A stretch of 64,000 nt of DNA from contig NZ_FORS01000007.1 of assembly GCF_900114065.1 (NCBI RefSeq), positions 62,001 through 126,000 of the forward strand, read 5' to 3'. Below the pieces are notes generated by a model. It was not told the DNA's origin, ran no database searches, and worked only from the letters and a program-made list of their open reading frames with translations. The position numbers were made by a program, and so were the translations under genes. This document shows, one piece after another, positions 26,537 through 34,923 of this stretch (position 1 is its first letter; each line of letters opens with the position of its first letter). This DNA comes from Stutzerimonas kunmingensis. GTDB lineage: Bacteria; Pseudomonadota; Gammaproteobacteria; Pseudomonadales; Pseudomonadaceae.

Positions 26537-28765
26537 ATGAGAACTCCGACCCGCCTGACCCGCACCGTATTGTCCACTGCCCTGTCCTTGGCCTTGTTGC
26601 CGCTGGCCTCGCAGGCGGCACCTCTCCGCGCCGCAGACTACTTCGAGCGGGTCGCGACCTTCCCGGTCTTTCGCAACCTGGGTGCCGATGAGGATGCCAC
26701 CCGGCAGACCGTAGCCGAGATCACCGCGGTGAGTCGCGACGGCCGCACGCTGATCTACACCGACAGCCCTGGCGAGCGCATCGGCCTGGTGGACATTCGC
26801 GATCCGAAATCGCCGCAGCCGGCGGGCTTTATCCGGCTGGAAGGCGAACCGACCTCGGTCGCCGTACATCGCCACTACGCGCTGGTCGCGGTGAACACCT
26901 CGCTCGGCTTCACCCAGCCCGATGGTGTGCTGGCGGTGTTCGACATTCGCAATCCGGCGCAACCCAAACGCGTCGCCACGCTGCCCATGGGTGGCCAGCC
27001 GGATTCCATTGCCATCAGCCCGCGGGGTCGCTATGCCGCGGTGGCGATCGAGAACGAGCGCGACGAAGACCTCAACGACGGGCTGATCCCACAGCTGCCG
27101 GCCGGCTTTCTGCGCATCGTCGACCTCAAGGGTCAGCCGTCGCGCTGGCGCACGCGGGACGTCGACCTGACCGGCCTGGCCGAGGTCGCGCCGGGTGATC
27201 CGGAGCCTGAGTACGTCAGCATCAACGACCAGGACGTGGCCGCCGTCACCCTGCAGGAAAACAACCACATTGTGCTGGTCGACCTGCGCCGTGGCCGGGT
27301 GATGCGCCACTTCAGCGCCGGCCAGGTGGATCTGCAAGGTGTGGACGTCGAGGAGAACGACCGCATCGAACCGGTCGGCGTGCTCGCTGGCAAGCGTCGC
27401 GAGCCGGATTCGATCGCCTGGGTCGGGCCGCTGCTGGCGACCGCCAACGAGGGCGACTACGAGGATGCCGAAGGCGCGGAAGGCGGCAGCCGCAGCTTCA
27501 CCCTGTTCGACTACAACGGCCACGTCTGGCACGAGGCCGGCGCCTCGCTGGAACACGCCTTCATCCGCGCCGGGCACTACCCGGAAAACCGCTCGGAGAA
27601 CAAGGGCATCGAGCCGGAGGGCATCGCCGCGGCGCGTTTCCGCAAGCACAGCCTGCTGTTCGTCGGCAGCGAGCGCGGCAATGCGGTCGCCGTCTACGAC
27701 GTGGCCCGCCCCTGGGCGCCGGTGATGCATCAGTTGCTGCCTACGGGCTTGGGGCCGGAGGGCATCCTGCCGATCCCGTCGCGCAACCTGCTGGTGGTCA
27801 GCAGTGAAGAAGACTCGGCCGAGGACGGCTACCGGTCGACGCTCTCGATCTACCAGTACGGTGCCAAGACCGCACCTTACCCGGAGATCCGCTCCACTGA
27901 TCGCGACCTGATCTCCTGGGGCGCGCTGAGCGGCCTGGTCGCGGACCGCAGCCAGTCCGACCGCCTCTATGCAGTACCGGACAGCTACTACAAGGCGTCG
28001 CGGATCTTCAGCATCGACACCAGCCAGACACCGGCACTGATCGACCGCCAGATCGAACTGCGCAAGGCTGGCACGAGCGTCGACTACGATCTGGAAGGCA
28101 TCGCCCAGGCCAGCAATGGCGATTTCTGGCTGGCTTCGGAAGGTAACGGCAAGGCCAGGCCGAACCTGCTGATCCACGCCAACGCCAGGGGCGAAGTACT
28201 GGACGAGTTCGCCCTGCCCGCGGAGGTCGCCGCCCAGCAGACCAGCAACGGTTTCGAGGGCGTCGCGGTGGTCGGCGAAGGCGCCAGCACCCGCGTCTAC
28301 GTGGCCGTTCAACGCGAGTGGAAGAACGACCCCGCCGGGCGGGTGCGCATCGGCGTGTTCAACCCGGGCACTGGTGAATGGGGGTTCATCCACTACCCGC
28401 TCGACGCCGCAGCCGAGGGCGGCTGGGTCGGATTGTCCGAGCTCACTTCAATCGACAACGGCCAGTTCCTGGTGATCGAGCGCGACAACCAGCAGGGCCC
28501 GGCGGCACAGATCAAGCGCCTGTACCGCATCGACCTGAATGGCCTGCAGCCCGCCGCTGAAGGTCAGCGCTTCCCGCTCGCAAGCAAGCGTCTGGAGCGC
28601 GATCTGCTACCTGATCTGAAGAGCACCGGTGGCTGGGTGCTGGACAAGGTCGAAGGTGCGGCGGTCGACAAGCAGGGGCGTCTGTTCGTCGTCACCGATA
28701 ACGACGGGGTCGAGGATGCCAGCGGCGAGACGCGTTTCATGCGGTTCGGGACGGTCAAGCGCTGA
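26537..28765 (+). CDS. Secreted esterase-like/phytase-like beta-propeller protein
   Basis: The 742-residue product has a signal peptide (TRLTRTVLSTALSLALLPLA) and an N-terminal series of propeller repeats (SPGERIGLVDIRDPKSPQPA; VLAVFDIRNPAQPKRVATLP). These are followed by a C-terminal 'esterase-like activity of phytase' domain (LVADRSQSDRLYAVPDSYYK; DYDLEGIAQASNGDFWLASE; SNGFEGVAVVGEG). Several acidic motifs could bind calcium. It is expected in the periplasm or outside the cell; substrate is unknown. It is monocistronic, ending at a strong hairpin shared with the convergent CNNM gene. Confidence 0.85.
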   Translation: MRTPTRLTRTVLSTALSLALLPLASQAAPLRAADYFERVATFPVFRNLGADEDATRQTVAEITAVSRDGRTLIYTDSPGERIGLVDIRDPKSPQPAGFIRLEGEPTSVAVHRHYALVAVNTSLGFTQPDGVLAVFDIRNPAQPKRVATLPMGGQPDSIAISPRGRYAAVAIENERDEDLNDGLIPQLPAGFLRIVDLKGQPSRWRTRDVDLTGLAEVAPGDPEPEYVSINDQDVAAVTLQENNHIVLVDLRRGRVMRHFSAGQVDLQGVDVEENDRIEPVGVLAGKRREPDSIAWVGPLLATANEGDYEDAEGAEGGSRSFTLFDYNGHVWHEAGASLEHAFIRAGHYPENRSENKGIEPEGIAAARFRKHSLLFVGSERGNAVAVYDVARPWAPVMHQLLPTGLGPEGILPIPSRNLLVVSSEEDSAEDGYRSTLSIYQYGAKTAPYPEIRSTDRDLISWGALSGLVADRSQSDRLYAVPDSYYKASRIFSIDTSQTPALIDRQIELRKAGTSVDYDLEGIAQASNGDFWLASEGNGKARPNLLIHANARGEVLDEFALPAEVAAQQTSNGFEGVAVVGEGASTRVYVAVQREWKNDPAGRVRIGVFNPGTGEWGFIHYPLDAAAEGGWVGLSELTSIDNGQFLVIERDNQQGPAAQIKRLYRIDLNGLQPAAEGQRFPLASKRLERDLLPDLKSTGGWVLDKVEGAAVDKQGRLFVVTDNDGVEDASGETRFMRFGTVKR

Positions 28766-28779
28766 GATCCGGCAGCTTC

Positions 28780-28806
28780 ATGCGGAGCGGCAGACCCGCT
28801 CCGCAT
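28780..28806. terminator. Hairpin between convergent genes
   Basis: ATGCGGAGCGG (28780-28790) pairs perfectly with CCGCTCCGCAT (28796-28806) around a five-base loop. There is no T tract on either side, so it may act as a bidirectional barrier or mRNA end stabiliser between the esterase and CNNM genes rather than as a classical terminator. Confidence 0.5.
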
Positions 28807-28812
28807 GCTCGG

Positions 28813-29838
28813 TCAGCTGTCGCGGGCGCGCTTGATGCGGTGATCCCAGCGGCGCTTGGCGAAGCGGCGCATGTTCGGGATGTCGTCCGTTTCGTCCATG
28901 ATCGGCTGGCCGATGATGGTTTCCATGATGTCTTCCAGCGTCACCAGGCCGCGCCAGCTGCCGAACTCGTCGTAGACCAGGCACATGTGCTGGCGCTCGT
29001 GCAGCAGCTGAGTCATCAGGTTCTCGACGCTGGTCATTTCCGGCGCGACTTTCATCGGCTTCATGATCGTCGAGACCGGCGCCTCGTCATCGGTCGCTGA
29101 CAGGGCGTCATAGCGGAACACCACACCCAGCGGGCTCTCGTTGTCGCCGATCACCGGGTAGCGCGAGAACTGGCTGTCGGCAACCTGCTCCTTGAATGCG
29201 CCAATGCTGGTCTCCGGCGACGTGTAGTCGCACACCGTACGCGGTGTCATGACGTCACGGACCTTGATCTCGTGCAGGTCGAGGATGTTCCTGATGACAC
29301 GCTGCTCGTCCTCGTCGAGGCTCTTGTTCTCGCGGCCAAGCACCGTCAACGCCTTGATCTCCTGGCGGATGTCGTGCTCCGGCTCCTTGCCACCGACCAG
29401 CCGCATGATCATGTCGGACAGGTAGATGAAGGGCTTCAGAATCCAGATCATGCCGTTCAGCAGAGGCGGCAGGTACGGCGCCAACGTGCGCCAGTAACGG
29501 GCACCGATGGTCTTGGGCAGGATTTCCGAAAGCACCAGGATCAGTACCGTCATCACCGCCGAGGCGATACCGACATAGCCGTTGCCAAATACCACGGTGA
29601 CCTGCGCACCGACACCGGTCGCGCCAACGGTGTGGGCGACGGTATTCAAGGTCAGGATGGCCGCGAGTGGCTGGTCGACCTTGTCTTTCAGTTCCTTGAG
29701 GCGCTCGTACAGCTTCGGACGGGTCGTCTTCTGGTGCGCGATAAAGCTCGGTGTCAGCGAGAGCAGTGCGGCTTCGAGGATCGAACAGATGAATGAAACG
29801 AGGATGGATAAGACAGCGAACGCTATCAGGAGGGTCAT
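28813..29838 (-). CDS. CNNM/CorC-type membrane protein with CBS domains
   Basis: The 341-residue protein has an N-terminal DUF21/CNNM transmembrane domain (three to four helices, including TLNTVAHTVGATGVGAQV and LILVLSEILPKTIGA). It is followed by a cytoplasmic CBS pair (VRDVMTPRTVCDYTS; YDEFGSWRGLVTLEDIMETI). Unlike HlyC/CorC-type proteins it lacks the extra C-terminal transporter-associated domain. Family members are linked to magnesium or cobalt export and metal homeostasis. No partner gene is adjacent. Confidence 0.9.
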   Translation of the reverse strand: MTLLIAFAVLSILVSFICSILEAALLSLTPSFIAHQKTTRPKLYERLKELKDKVDQPLAAILTLNTVAHTVGATGVGAQVTVVFGNGYVGIASAVMTVLILVLSEILPKTIGARYWRTLAPYLPPLLNGMIWILKPFIYLSDMIMRLVGGKEPEHDIRQEIKALTVLGRENKSLDEDEQRVIRNILDLHEIKVRDVMTPRTVCDYTSPETSIGAFKEQVADSQFSRYPVIGDNESPLGVVFRYDALSATDDEAPVSTIMKPMKVAPEMTSVENLMTQLLHERQHMCLVYDEFGSWRGLVTLEDIMETIIGQPIMDETDDIPNMRRFAKRRWDHRIKRARDS

Positions 29839-30098
29839 GTAAGGGAGATTTCATTGCCAATGGCAGGCCAATTTACAGCAAAGCCGCCGAGCGTTAGCCG
29901 GATGCCGCGATGGGCTTGCAACATTTCATTTCCCCGTATGAACGAACGCGCTGGATACACTGATTTCGACAGCAGCCGACAATGGAGTTCATCCCCTCGA
30001 TCGGCGCCCTTTTCCGGCAACTCGCACGCTTGTTTCCCGACGCGCTCCTCGGCTAGGGTGCGGTCCTCGACGAAACGGCCCTTCAGGAGCATTGCAGA

Positions 30099-30572
30099 TT
30101 GATCAGAACAGGGATGTTGGCGCTGGGTTTGCTGATGGCGCTCACGGCACAGGCGGCCGAACAGCGGGTCTATCTGGTCGCCACGGTACAGCTGGACGGC
30201 ACCAGCCTGGCGCAGAGCGCGTTTCTACATGAGCCGGATATCACCGAACTGGAGGGTTGCCGCGAAGCGGTACGCGAGGGCCAGCGCGCCCGTGACTGGC
30301 AGAAATACCATCACATCTTCCGGAACGATCTTTTCAAGGGCTTCGCCGGCCACATGCATTATCGCTGCGCCTTCAGCGATCTGCAGTTCAGCAGCTGGCA
30401 CGATGGCCCGCGCTACAACCAGCCCTACCTGATCGCTGTCGACGAGAACGCCATGCTCAGCGTGGCACGGACGCCAAGCCAGGCCCAATGCATGAGCCGC
30501 CTGCGCGCGCTGCCGGCTGCCCGGCAGGCGCAGAGCTTCTGCGCCATGGGCAACCAGCAGATCAAGCCCTGA
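30099..30572 (+). CDS. Small secreted hypothetical protein
   Basis: The 157-residue product begins with a short signal peptide (GMLALGLLMALTAQAAEQ) and a mature domain of about 137 residues. Four cysteines are visible (in EGCREAV, HYRCAFS, AQCMSRL and SFCAMG), enough for two disulfides. I do not recognise the family. The start is a TTG at 30099 because AGGAG at 30084-30088 is well spaced for it; an ATG at 30114 is the alternative but is 25 bases from that site. It is not in an operon. Confidence 0.75.
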   Translation: MIRTGMLALGLLMALTAQAAEQRVYLVATVQLDGTSLAQSAFLHEPDITELEGCREAVREGQRARDWQKYHHIFRNDLFKGFAGHMHYRCAFSDLQFSSWHDGPRYNQPYLIAVDENAMLSVARTPSQAQCMSRLRALPAARQAQSFCAMGNQQIKP

Positions 30573-30611
30573 CCGCCCGACCTTCCAGCCGAGTGGCGGC
30601 AGGCATCCGCC

Positions 30612-31070
30612 CTACCCCGGCTGATAGCTGCCCGGCACCGGCGCGAAGGATACGCCAAAGCGGTTCCAGGCATTGATGGTGGCGATGGCCAGGGTCAGGT
30701 TGGCGAGCTGAGCCTCGGAAAAATACTCACGCACCTCCTCGAACAGCTGTTGCGAAACGCCTTGCGGCAACAGGGTGTTGGCCTCGGCCCAGGCCAGCGC
30801 GGCGCGTTCGCGGTCGGTAAAGAACGGGGTTTCGCGCCAGGCACTCAGGGCATAGATGCGCTGCTCGGTTTCGCCGAGGGCGCGGGCGTCCTTGGTGTGC
30901 ATGTCAAGGCAGTAGGCGCACCCGTTAATCTGCGAGACGCGGATCTTGACCAGCTCCATCAGCGGTTTGTCGACGCCGTCCTCGCGGCGACTCTGCCGCG
31001 CCAGGTAGGTTTCCAGCCCGATCATGGCGGTCATCACATCGGGGGCGGCGGCCTGGTAGTTCATGCGCAT
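30612..31070 (-). CDS. Carboxymuconolactone decarboxylase/AhpD-like family protein
   Basis: The 152-residue protein has the AhpD-like core with the redox CxxC motif in INGCAYCLDMHTKDA, where the cysteines and the following His form the peroxidase proton relay of this family. The WREAx-like stretch (ALSAWRETPFFTDRERAALA) and the C-terminal NAWNRFGVSF are typical of the alkylhydroperoxidase-like branch. It probably takes part in thiol-dependent peroxide defence. The ATG at 31070 has an AGGAGTGA site. It is divergent from an AraC regulator gene 94 bases away, which may control it. Confidence 0.9.
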   Translation of the reverse strand: MRMNYQAAAPDVMTAMIGLETYLARQSRREDGVDKPLMELVKIRVSQINGCAYCLDMHTKDARALGETEQRIYALSAWRETPFFTDRERAALAWAEANTLLPQGVSQQLFEEVREYFSEAQLANLTLAIATINAWNRFGVSFAPVPGSYQPG

Positions 31071-31164
31071 GGTGGTCACTCCTCGGTTTGAATGTGCAGC
31101 CAAGGCTACGCAGCCGCCGAGCTGAGCTATTGTAGATTTTCGACATCTTTGAACGCCGCCTTCC

Positions 31165-31962
31165 ATGTCCGCCCTGCACGAACGACTGCCACACATCAGT
31201 GGCTTCCTGACTCGCCCGCCCGCGCCAGCACTGGCTGCCTATGTGCAGCGTTTCTGGTGGCTGGAGGGTGACGCCGCCACGGTCTACGACGAGCAGATGC
31301 TGCATCCGGACGGCGCCTGTGGGGTCATCTTCAATTTCGCCGACCCGCTGGCCTTCGATGGCCATTTGCACAAGCCTCGTGCATTGATCGCCGGGCCGCA
31401 GCTTGCCAGTTCGCGATTGCAACTGGCTGGGCAGGTGAGGCTGATGGGCGTGCGCTTTCGCCCTGGGATGGGCGCGGCGTTCTTTGGCATCAGCCTGGAT
31501 GAGCTGGCGGGCTTTCATAGCTCAGACTGGCAGCGACTGGGGTTTGCAGGGATGGTCGACCAACTGGCCGAGCTGAGCCGCGAGGCGCAGCAACTGCTGG
31601 TAGAGCAGGAATTGATGAGACGTCTGCAGGCGACTCAGGAGCGACGCTTCCCAGTGCAACAGCTACTGTCGGAGATCACCGCGACCGAGGGCCGTGCACG
31701 CCTGGCCGACCTCCTCCAGTCCGTACCGCTCGGCCAGCGCCAGCTGGAGCGCCTGTTCCGCCATCATGTAGGAATGACCCCCAAGCAGTTCAGCCGCATC
31801 CAGCGCGTAGCGCTGGTGCGCAACCAGCTGCGCGCGGGCCAGCCGTTACTGGACACCGCCCTGGCCTGCGGATACAGCGATCAGGCGCACTTCATTCATG
31901 ACTTCAAGACGGTGGTCGGCATGACGCCGGGGCGATATCGGGCGAGCAAGGTCAGTCGATAA
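31165..31962 (+). CDS. AraC-family transcriptional regulator
   Basis: The 265-residue protein has an N-terminal domain of the DUF6597/YesN-like type (PPAPALAAYVQRFWWLEGD; VGVRFRPGMGAAFF-like segment) and a C-terminal AraC double helix-turn-helix (LFRHHVGMTPKQFSRIQRV; ALACGYSDQAHFIHDFKTVV). The effector is unknown. Its divergent arrangement with the AhpD-like gene makes that gene the likely target. Confidence 0.88.
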   Translation: MSALHERLPHISGFLTRPPAPALAAYVQRFWWLEGDAATVYDEQMLHPDGACGVIFNFADPLAFDGHLHKPRALIAGPQLASSRLQLAGQVRLMGVRFRPGMGAAFFGISLDELAGFHSSDWQRLGFAGMVDQLAELSREAQQLLVEQELMRRLQATQERRFPVQQLLSEITATEGRARLADLLQSVPLGQRQLERLFRHHVGMTPKQFSRIQRVALVRNQLRAGQPLLDTALACGYSDQAHFIHDFKTVVGMTPGRYRASKVSR

Positions 31963-32055
31963 CTGCGCCCCATTGCGAGCGACCCGTCACGTCCGGCTGG
32001 AAAAACGATCGGCTCACATGCTGCTGACGCCAGCGACACGCAGTTCGCAGCCAGC

Positions 32056-32361
32056 TCAGATGGCTTTGCTGAGCGCCTCGAGCAGCTGGGCGATCTTCTC
32101 TTCGTTTCGCTTGTAGTAGGTCCAGGGACCGATACGCTGCGACGTCACCAACTGCGCGCGCTGCAGCGCCGCCAGGTAATTCGAGACGGTGGACTGCGAC
32201 AACCCCACACGCTCCTGGATGATGCTGACGCAGACACCCAGCTGTTCGGGATCGGCTTCCTGCTCGGGGAAGTTGGCCTTCGGGTCCTTCAGCAGGGTAA
32301 GAATGGCCAGGCGTGTGGGGTTATCCAGGGCCTTCAGCGCTTCACTGACGTCTATGCTCAT
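32056..32361 (-). CDS. ArsR-family winged-helix repressor
   Basis: The 101-residue protein is an ArsR-type winged helix: LKALDNPTRLAILTLL leads into the recognition helix VGLSQSTVSNYLAALQRAQL and the wing QRIGPWTYYKRNE. It lacks the CxCxxC metal site of ArsR and has a single Cys in GVCVSI, so it may sense redox or electrophile stress rather than arsenic. It lies 88 bases downstream of the old yellow enzyme gene on the same strand. The likely targets are that gene and the GlxA-type regulator gene, whose shared promoter region carries repeated TAGATAT motifs. Confidence 0.88.
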   Translation of the reverse strand: MSIDVSEALKALDNPTRLAILTLLKDPKANFPEQEADPEQLGVCVSIIQERVGLSQSTVSNYLAALQRAQLVTSQRIGPWTYYKRNEEKIAQLLEALSKAI

Positions 32362-32449
32362 ATCCGCGGCAGGTAATGGGTTTTCGCGATCTTACGATAC
32401 TTTGTCGGTGCTGGCTGCGTGCACTCCACGGGAGCGCACGCATGCCGAC

Positions 32450-33574
32450 TCAGTGCGCGTACGCCGGGTAGTCGATGTAACCCTTTTCGGTGCCGCCATA
32501 CATGCTGCTGGCATCCAGCGGATTCATAGGCCAACCGTGGGCGATACGCGCCGGCAGGTCAGGGTTGGCAATGAACGGACGGCCGAAGGCGATCAGGTCC
32601 GCCCAACCGGCTTCGATCGCCGCGGTGGCGCGCTCCGGGGTGTACTTGCCTGCGTAGATGATCGTGCCGCTGAACGCCGCACGCACCGCCTCGCGGAAAC
32701 TGCTGGGCAACTCGGGCGCGCTGTCCCAATCGGCCTCGGCCAGTGATACGTACGCGACGCCGATGGTTTGCAGAATCTTCACCGCTTCGATGTAGGTCTC
32801 ATGCGGGTCTTGCTCCACCAGGCCAAGGTAGACGCGCTCCTCATCCGTACTGGCGAACAGCGGCGCAAAGCGAACCCCCACGCGCTCGGCTCCTATGGCG
32901 TCGGCTATCGCCTGGACCGCTTCGCGCAGAAAACGCAGTCGGTTCTGCAGCGAACCGCCGTATTCGTCAGTCCTGCGATTGGTGTGGGCGGAAATGAACT
33001 GGTTGACCAGGTAGCCGTTGGCGCAGTGAATCTCGATGCCATCGAAGCCTGCTTCAATCGCGTTGCGTGCGGCCTCGGCATAGAGCTGTACCAGCTCTTT
33101 GACTTCGGCATTGGACAGCGCCCGCGGCATCGAGGGCTCGACCAGCGCGCCCTCGCCCGGTCCCGTTTCGATAAAGACTTTGACGTTGGTCGCCGCAATG
33201 GCGGACGGCGCAACAGGTTGGGCACCACCGGGTTGCAGCGAGGTGTGCGAGACACGGCCGACATGCCAGAGCTGGGCGAAAATCACGCCGCCCTCAGCGT
33301 GCACCGCCTGGGTAACGGCCTTCCAGCCTTCGACCTGCTCAGGGCTGTGGATCCCGGGCGTCCAGGCATATCCCTGGCCTCGCGGCTCGATCTGAATGCC
33401 TTCCGTCACCATGAACCCTGCACTGGCACGTTGCTGGTAGTAGGTCGCCATTACGGCGTTTGGAATATTGCCCGGTTGCGAGCTGCGCGAGCGTGTCAGC
33501 GGTGGCAGCACGATGCGGTTACATAGCGTGAAGGAACCAAGCGAGGCAGGTGTAAAAAGAGCTTTATGATTCAT
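32450..33574 (-). CDS. Old yellow enzyme family alkene reductase (NemA-like)
   Basis: The 374-residue flavoprotein reduces activated alkenes, quinones or nitro compounds with NAD(P)H and FMN. Motifs are the N-terminal LFTPASLGSFTLCNRIVLPPLTRSRS region, the catalytic H-x-x-N pair within FDGIEIHCANGYLVNQF, and the C-terminal YGGTEKGYIDYP typical of the NemA/XenB group. The ArsR gene follows on the same strand, an arrangement seen with electrophile-responsive reductases. An AT-rich promoter region with repeated motifs lies upstream. Confidence 0.92.
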   Translation of the reverse strand: MNHKALFTPASLGSFTLCNRIVLPPLTRSRSSQPGNIPNAVMATYYQQRASAGFMVTEGIQIEPRGQGYAWTPGIHSPEQVEGWKAVTQAVHAEGGVIFAQLWHVGRVSHTSLQPGGAQPVAPSAIAATNVKVFIETGPGEGALVEPSMPRALSNAEVKELVQLYAEAARNAIEAGFDGIEIHCANGYLVNQFISAHTNRRTDEYGGSLQNRLRFLREAVQAIADAIGAERVGVRFAPLFASTDEERVYLGLVEQDPHETYIEAVKILQTIGVAYVSLAEADWDSAPELPSSFREAVRAAFSGTIIYAGKYTPERATAAIEAGWADLIAFGRPFIANPDLPARIAHGWPMNPLDASSMYGGTEKGYIDYPAYAH

Positions 33575-33583
33575 AACGTAAGA

Positions 33584-33733
33584 TTTAGATATCGTGAATT
33601 CTAGATATTAAATAATGGAGGCTGCCTCACTGAATGTGAGTACCGCCCCGTGAGGGCTGTGCAGTCGGGTATACCGCAACTGCGACAAGAAACCGATCGT
33701 CGACCTCATATCGATAAATGTCAATATCTAGAT
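33584..33733. promoter_or_regulatory. Candidate ArsR-type operators between the reductase and GlxA-like genes
   Basis: Three related AT-rich words stand out: TTTAGATATC (33584-33593), TCTAGATATTAAA (33600-33612) and AATATCTAGA (33723-33732). The last is the exact reverse complement of 33600-33609. They flank the divergent promoters, one pair next to the reductase start and one nearer the GlxA-type regulator. Their low GC contrasts sharply with the surrounding DNA. The natural candidate binder is the ArsR-type protein encoded at 32056-32361. Confidence 0.5.
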
Positions 33734-33841
33734 TTTAATTGAGCCAGGAATATGTGCATTGGCAAGATCCGTGGGAACCTTGTCATTGCGACAGCGGCGC
33801 CTCGGCAGCAGACTGCAGGCATCCACCCTGAGAGCTGCACC

Positions 33842-34831
33842 ATGGACGCCACCCGCACCGTCGCCTGCCTGATCTACCCGGATGTGATGAGCCTCGATGT
33901 CACCGGCCCGATGCAGGTGTTCGCCTCGGCCAATGTCGAGCGGCAGCGTCAGGGCCTGCCGAGACATTACGAGCTGATGCTGCTCGCTGCCAGCGTCGGC
34001 CCGGTCGCCACCTCGGCGGGGCTGAAGCTGGTGGCGGATGCGAGCTGGGCCGTGTGCGATCCGGCCACGCTGGATACCTTGCTGGTTCCGGGCGGTGTCG
34101 GCGTGGATTCGCAGAAGCACGACCAACCGCTGCTCGACTGGCTGCGGGCCGCCGAACCCAGGGTGCGGCGCCTGGGCTCGGTCTGTTCCGGCGCGCTGAT
34201 CCTGGCCGAGGCCGGGCTGTTCGATGGACGCAAGGCGACCACGCACTGGGCGGACCTCGCTGCGCTGGGCACGTACCCGACCATCGAGGTGCAGGGTGAC
34301 CGGTTGCACACCTATGACCCGACCGATCCGCAGGCGGCTCATCTGTTCAGCTCGGCGGGCGTCACGGCGGGCATCGACCTGGCGCTGGCGTTGGTCGAGG
34401 CCGATCTCGGCCGCGCGTTGGCGCTTTCGGTTGCTCAGCGGCTGGTGATGTTTCTGCGCCGGCCGGGTGGGCAGACCCAGTTCAGCCCGATGCTGGCGGC
34501 GCCGAGTGGCGGCGTGGCGCGCCTAGCCGCATTGCTGGAATGGATTCCCGGGCACCTGGGCGATGACCTGTCCATCGAGGCGCTGGCCGCCCAGGCGCAT
34601 ATGACGCCGCGCACCCTGTGCCGTCTGTTCAGCCAGGAAACCGGCATGGGGCCGGGCCAGTACATCGAACGGGTGCGCCTGGAAGCCGCGCGCAATCTGC
34701 TGCTCGACGCCCAGGCCTCGATCGCGACGGTGGCGCGGCTGACCGGCTTCGGCCATCCGGAAAACCTCAGGCGAAGCTTCCAGAAACACCTGTCGGTCAG
34801 CCCGCGGGACTTCTATCAGCGCTTCGGCTGA
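33842..34831 (+). CDS. GlxA-family (DJ-1/PfpI plus AraC) transcriptional regulator
   Basis: The 329-residue protein joins an N-terminal DJ-1/PfpI-like domain (ACLIYPDVMSLDVTGPMQVF; LGSVCSGALILAEAGLFDGR with the nucleophile-elbow Cys) to a C-terminal AraC domain (FSQETGMGPGQYIERVRLEA; FGHPENLRRSFQKHL). Such proteins activate catabolic genes; the ligand is unknown. The ATG at 33842 aligns with the family start. The MFS transporter gene follows 92 bases downstream and may be a target. Confidence 0.9.
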   Translation: MDATRTVACLIYPDVMSLDVTGPMQVFASANVERQRQGLPRHYELMLLAASVGPVATSAGLKLVADASWAVCDPATLDTLLVPGGVGVDSQKHDQPLLDWLRAAEPRVRRLGSVCSGALILAEAGLFDGRKATTHWADLAALGTYPTIEVQGDRLHTYDPTDPQAAHLFSSAGVTAGIDLALALVEADLGRALALSVAQRLVMFLRRPGGQTQFSPMLAAPSGGVARLAALLEWIPGHLGDDLSIEALAAQAHMTPRTLCRLFSQETGMGPGQYIERVRLEAARNLLLDAQASIATVARLTGFGHPENLRRSFQKHLSVSPRDFYQRFG

Positions 34832-34923
34832 CGCTTCGTCCGAACCTCGCTCACCGTTCACAGCTTGCCCGGCTTATCGCCAGGCAGCGCTGTGCCCGCT
34901 CATCACCCTCAAGGGGCCTCGCC

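Noticed and set aside
26243..28393. Minus-strand open frame of 716 codons across the esterase-like gene
   Set aside because: The plus-strand gene has a signal peptide and clear domains; the antisense frame has no recognisable motif and no ribosome site.
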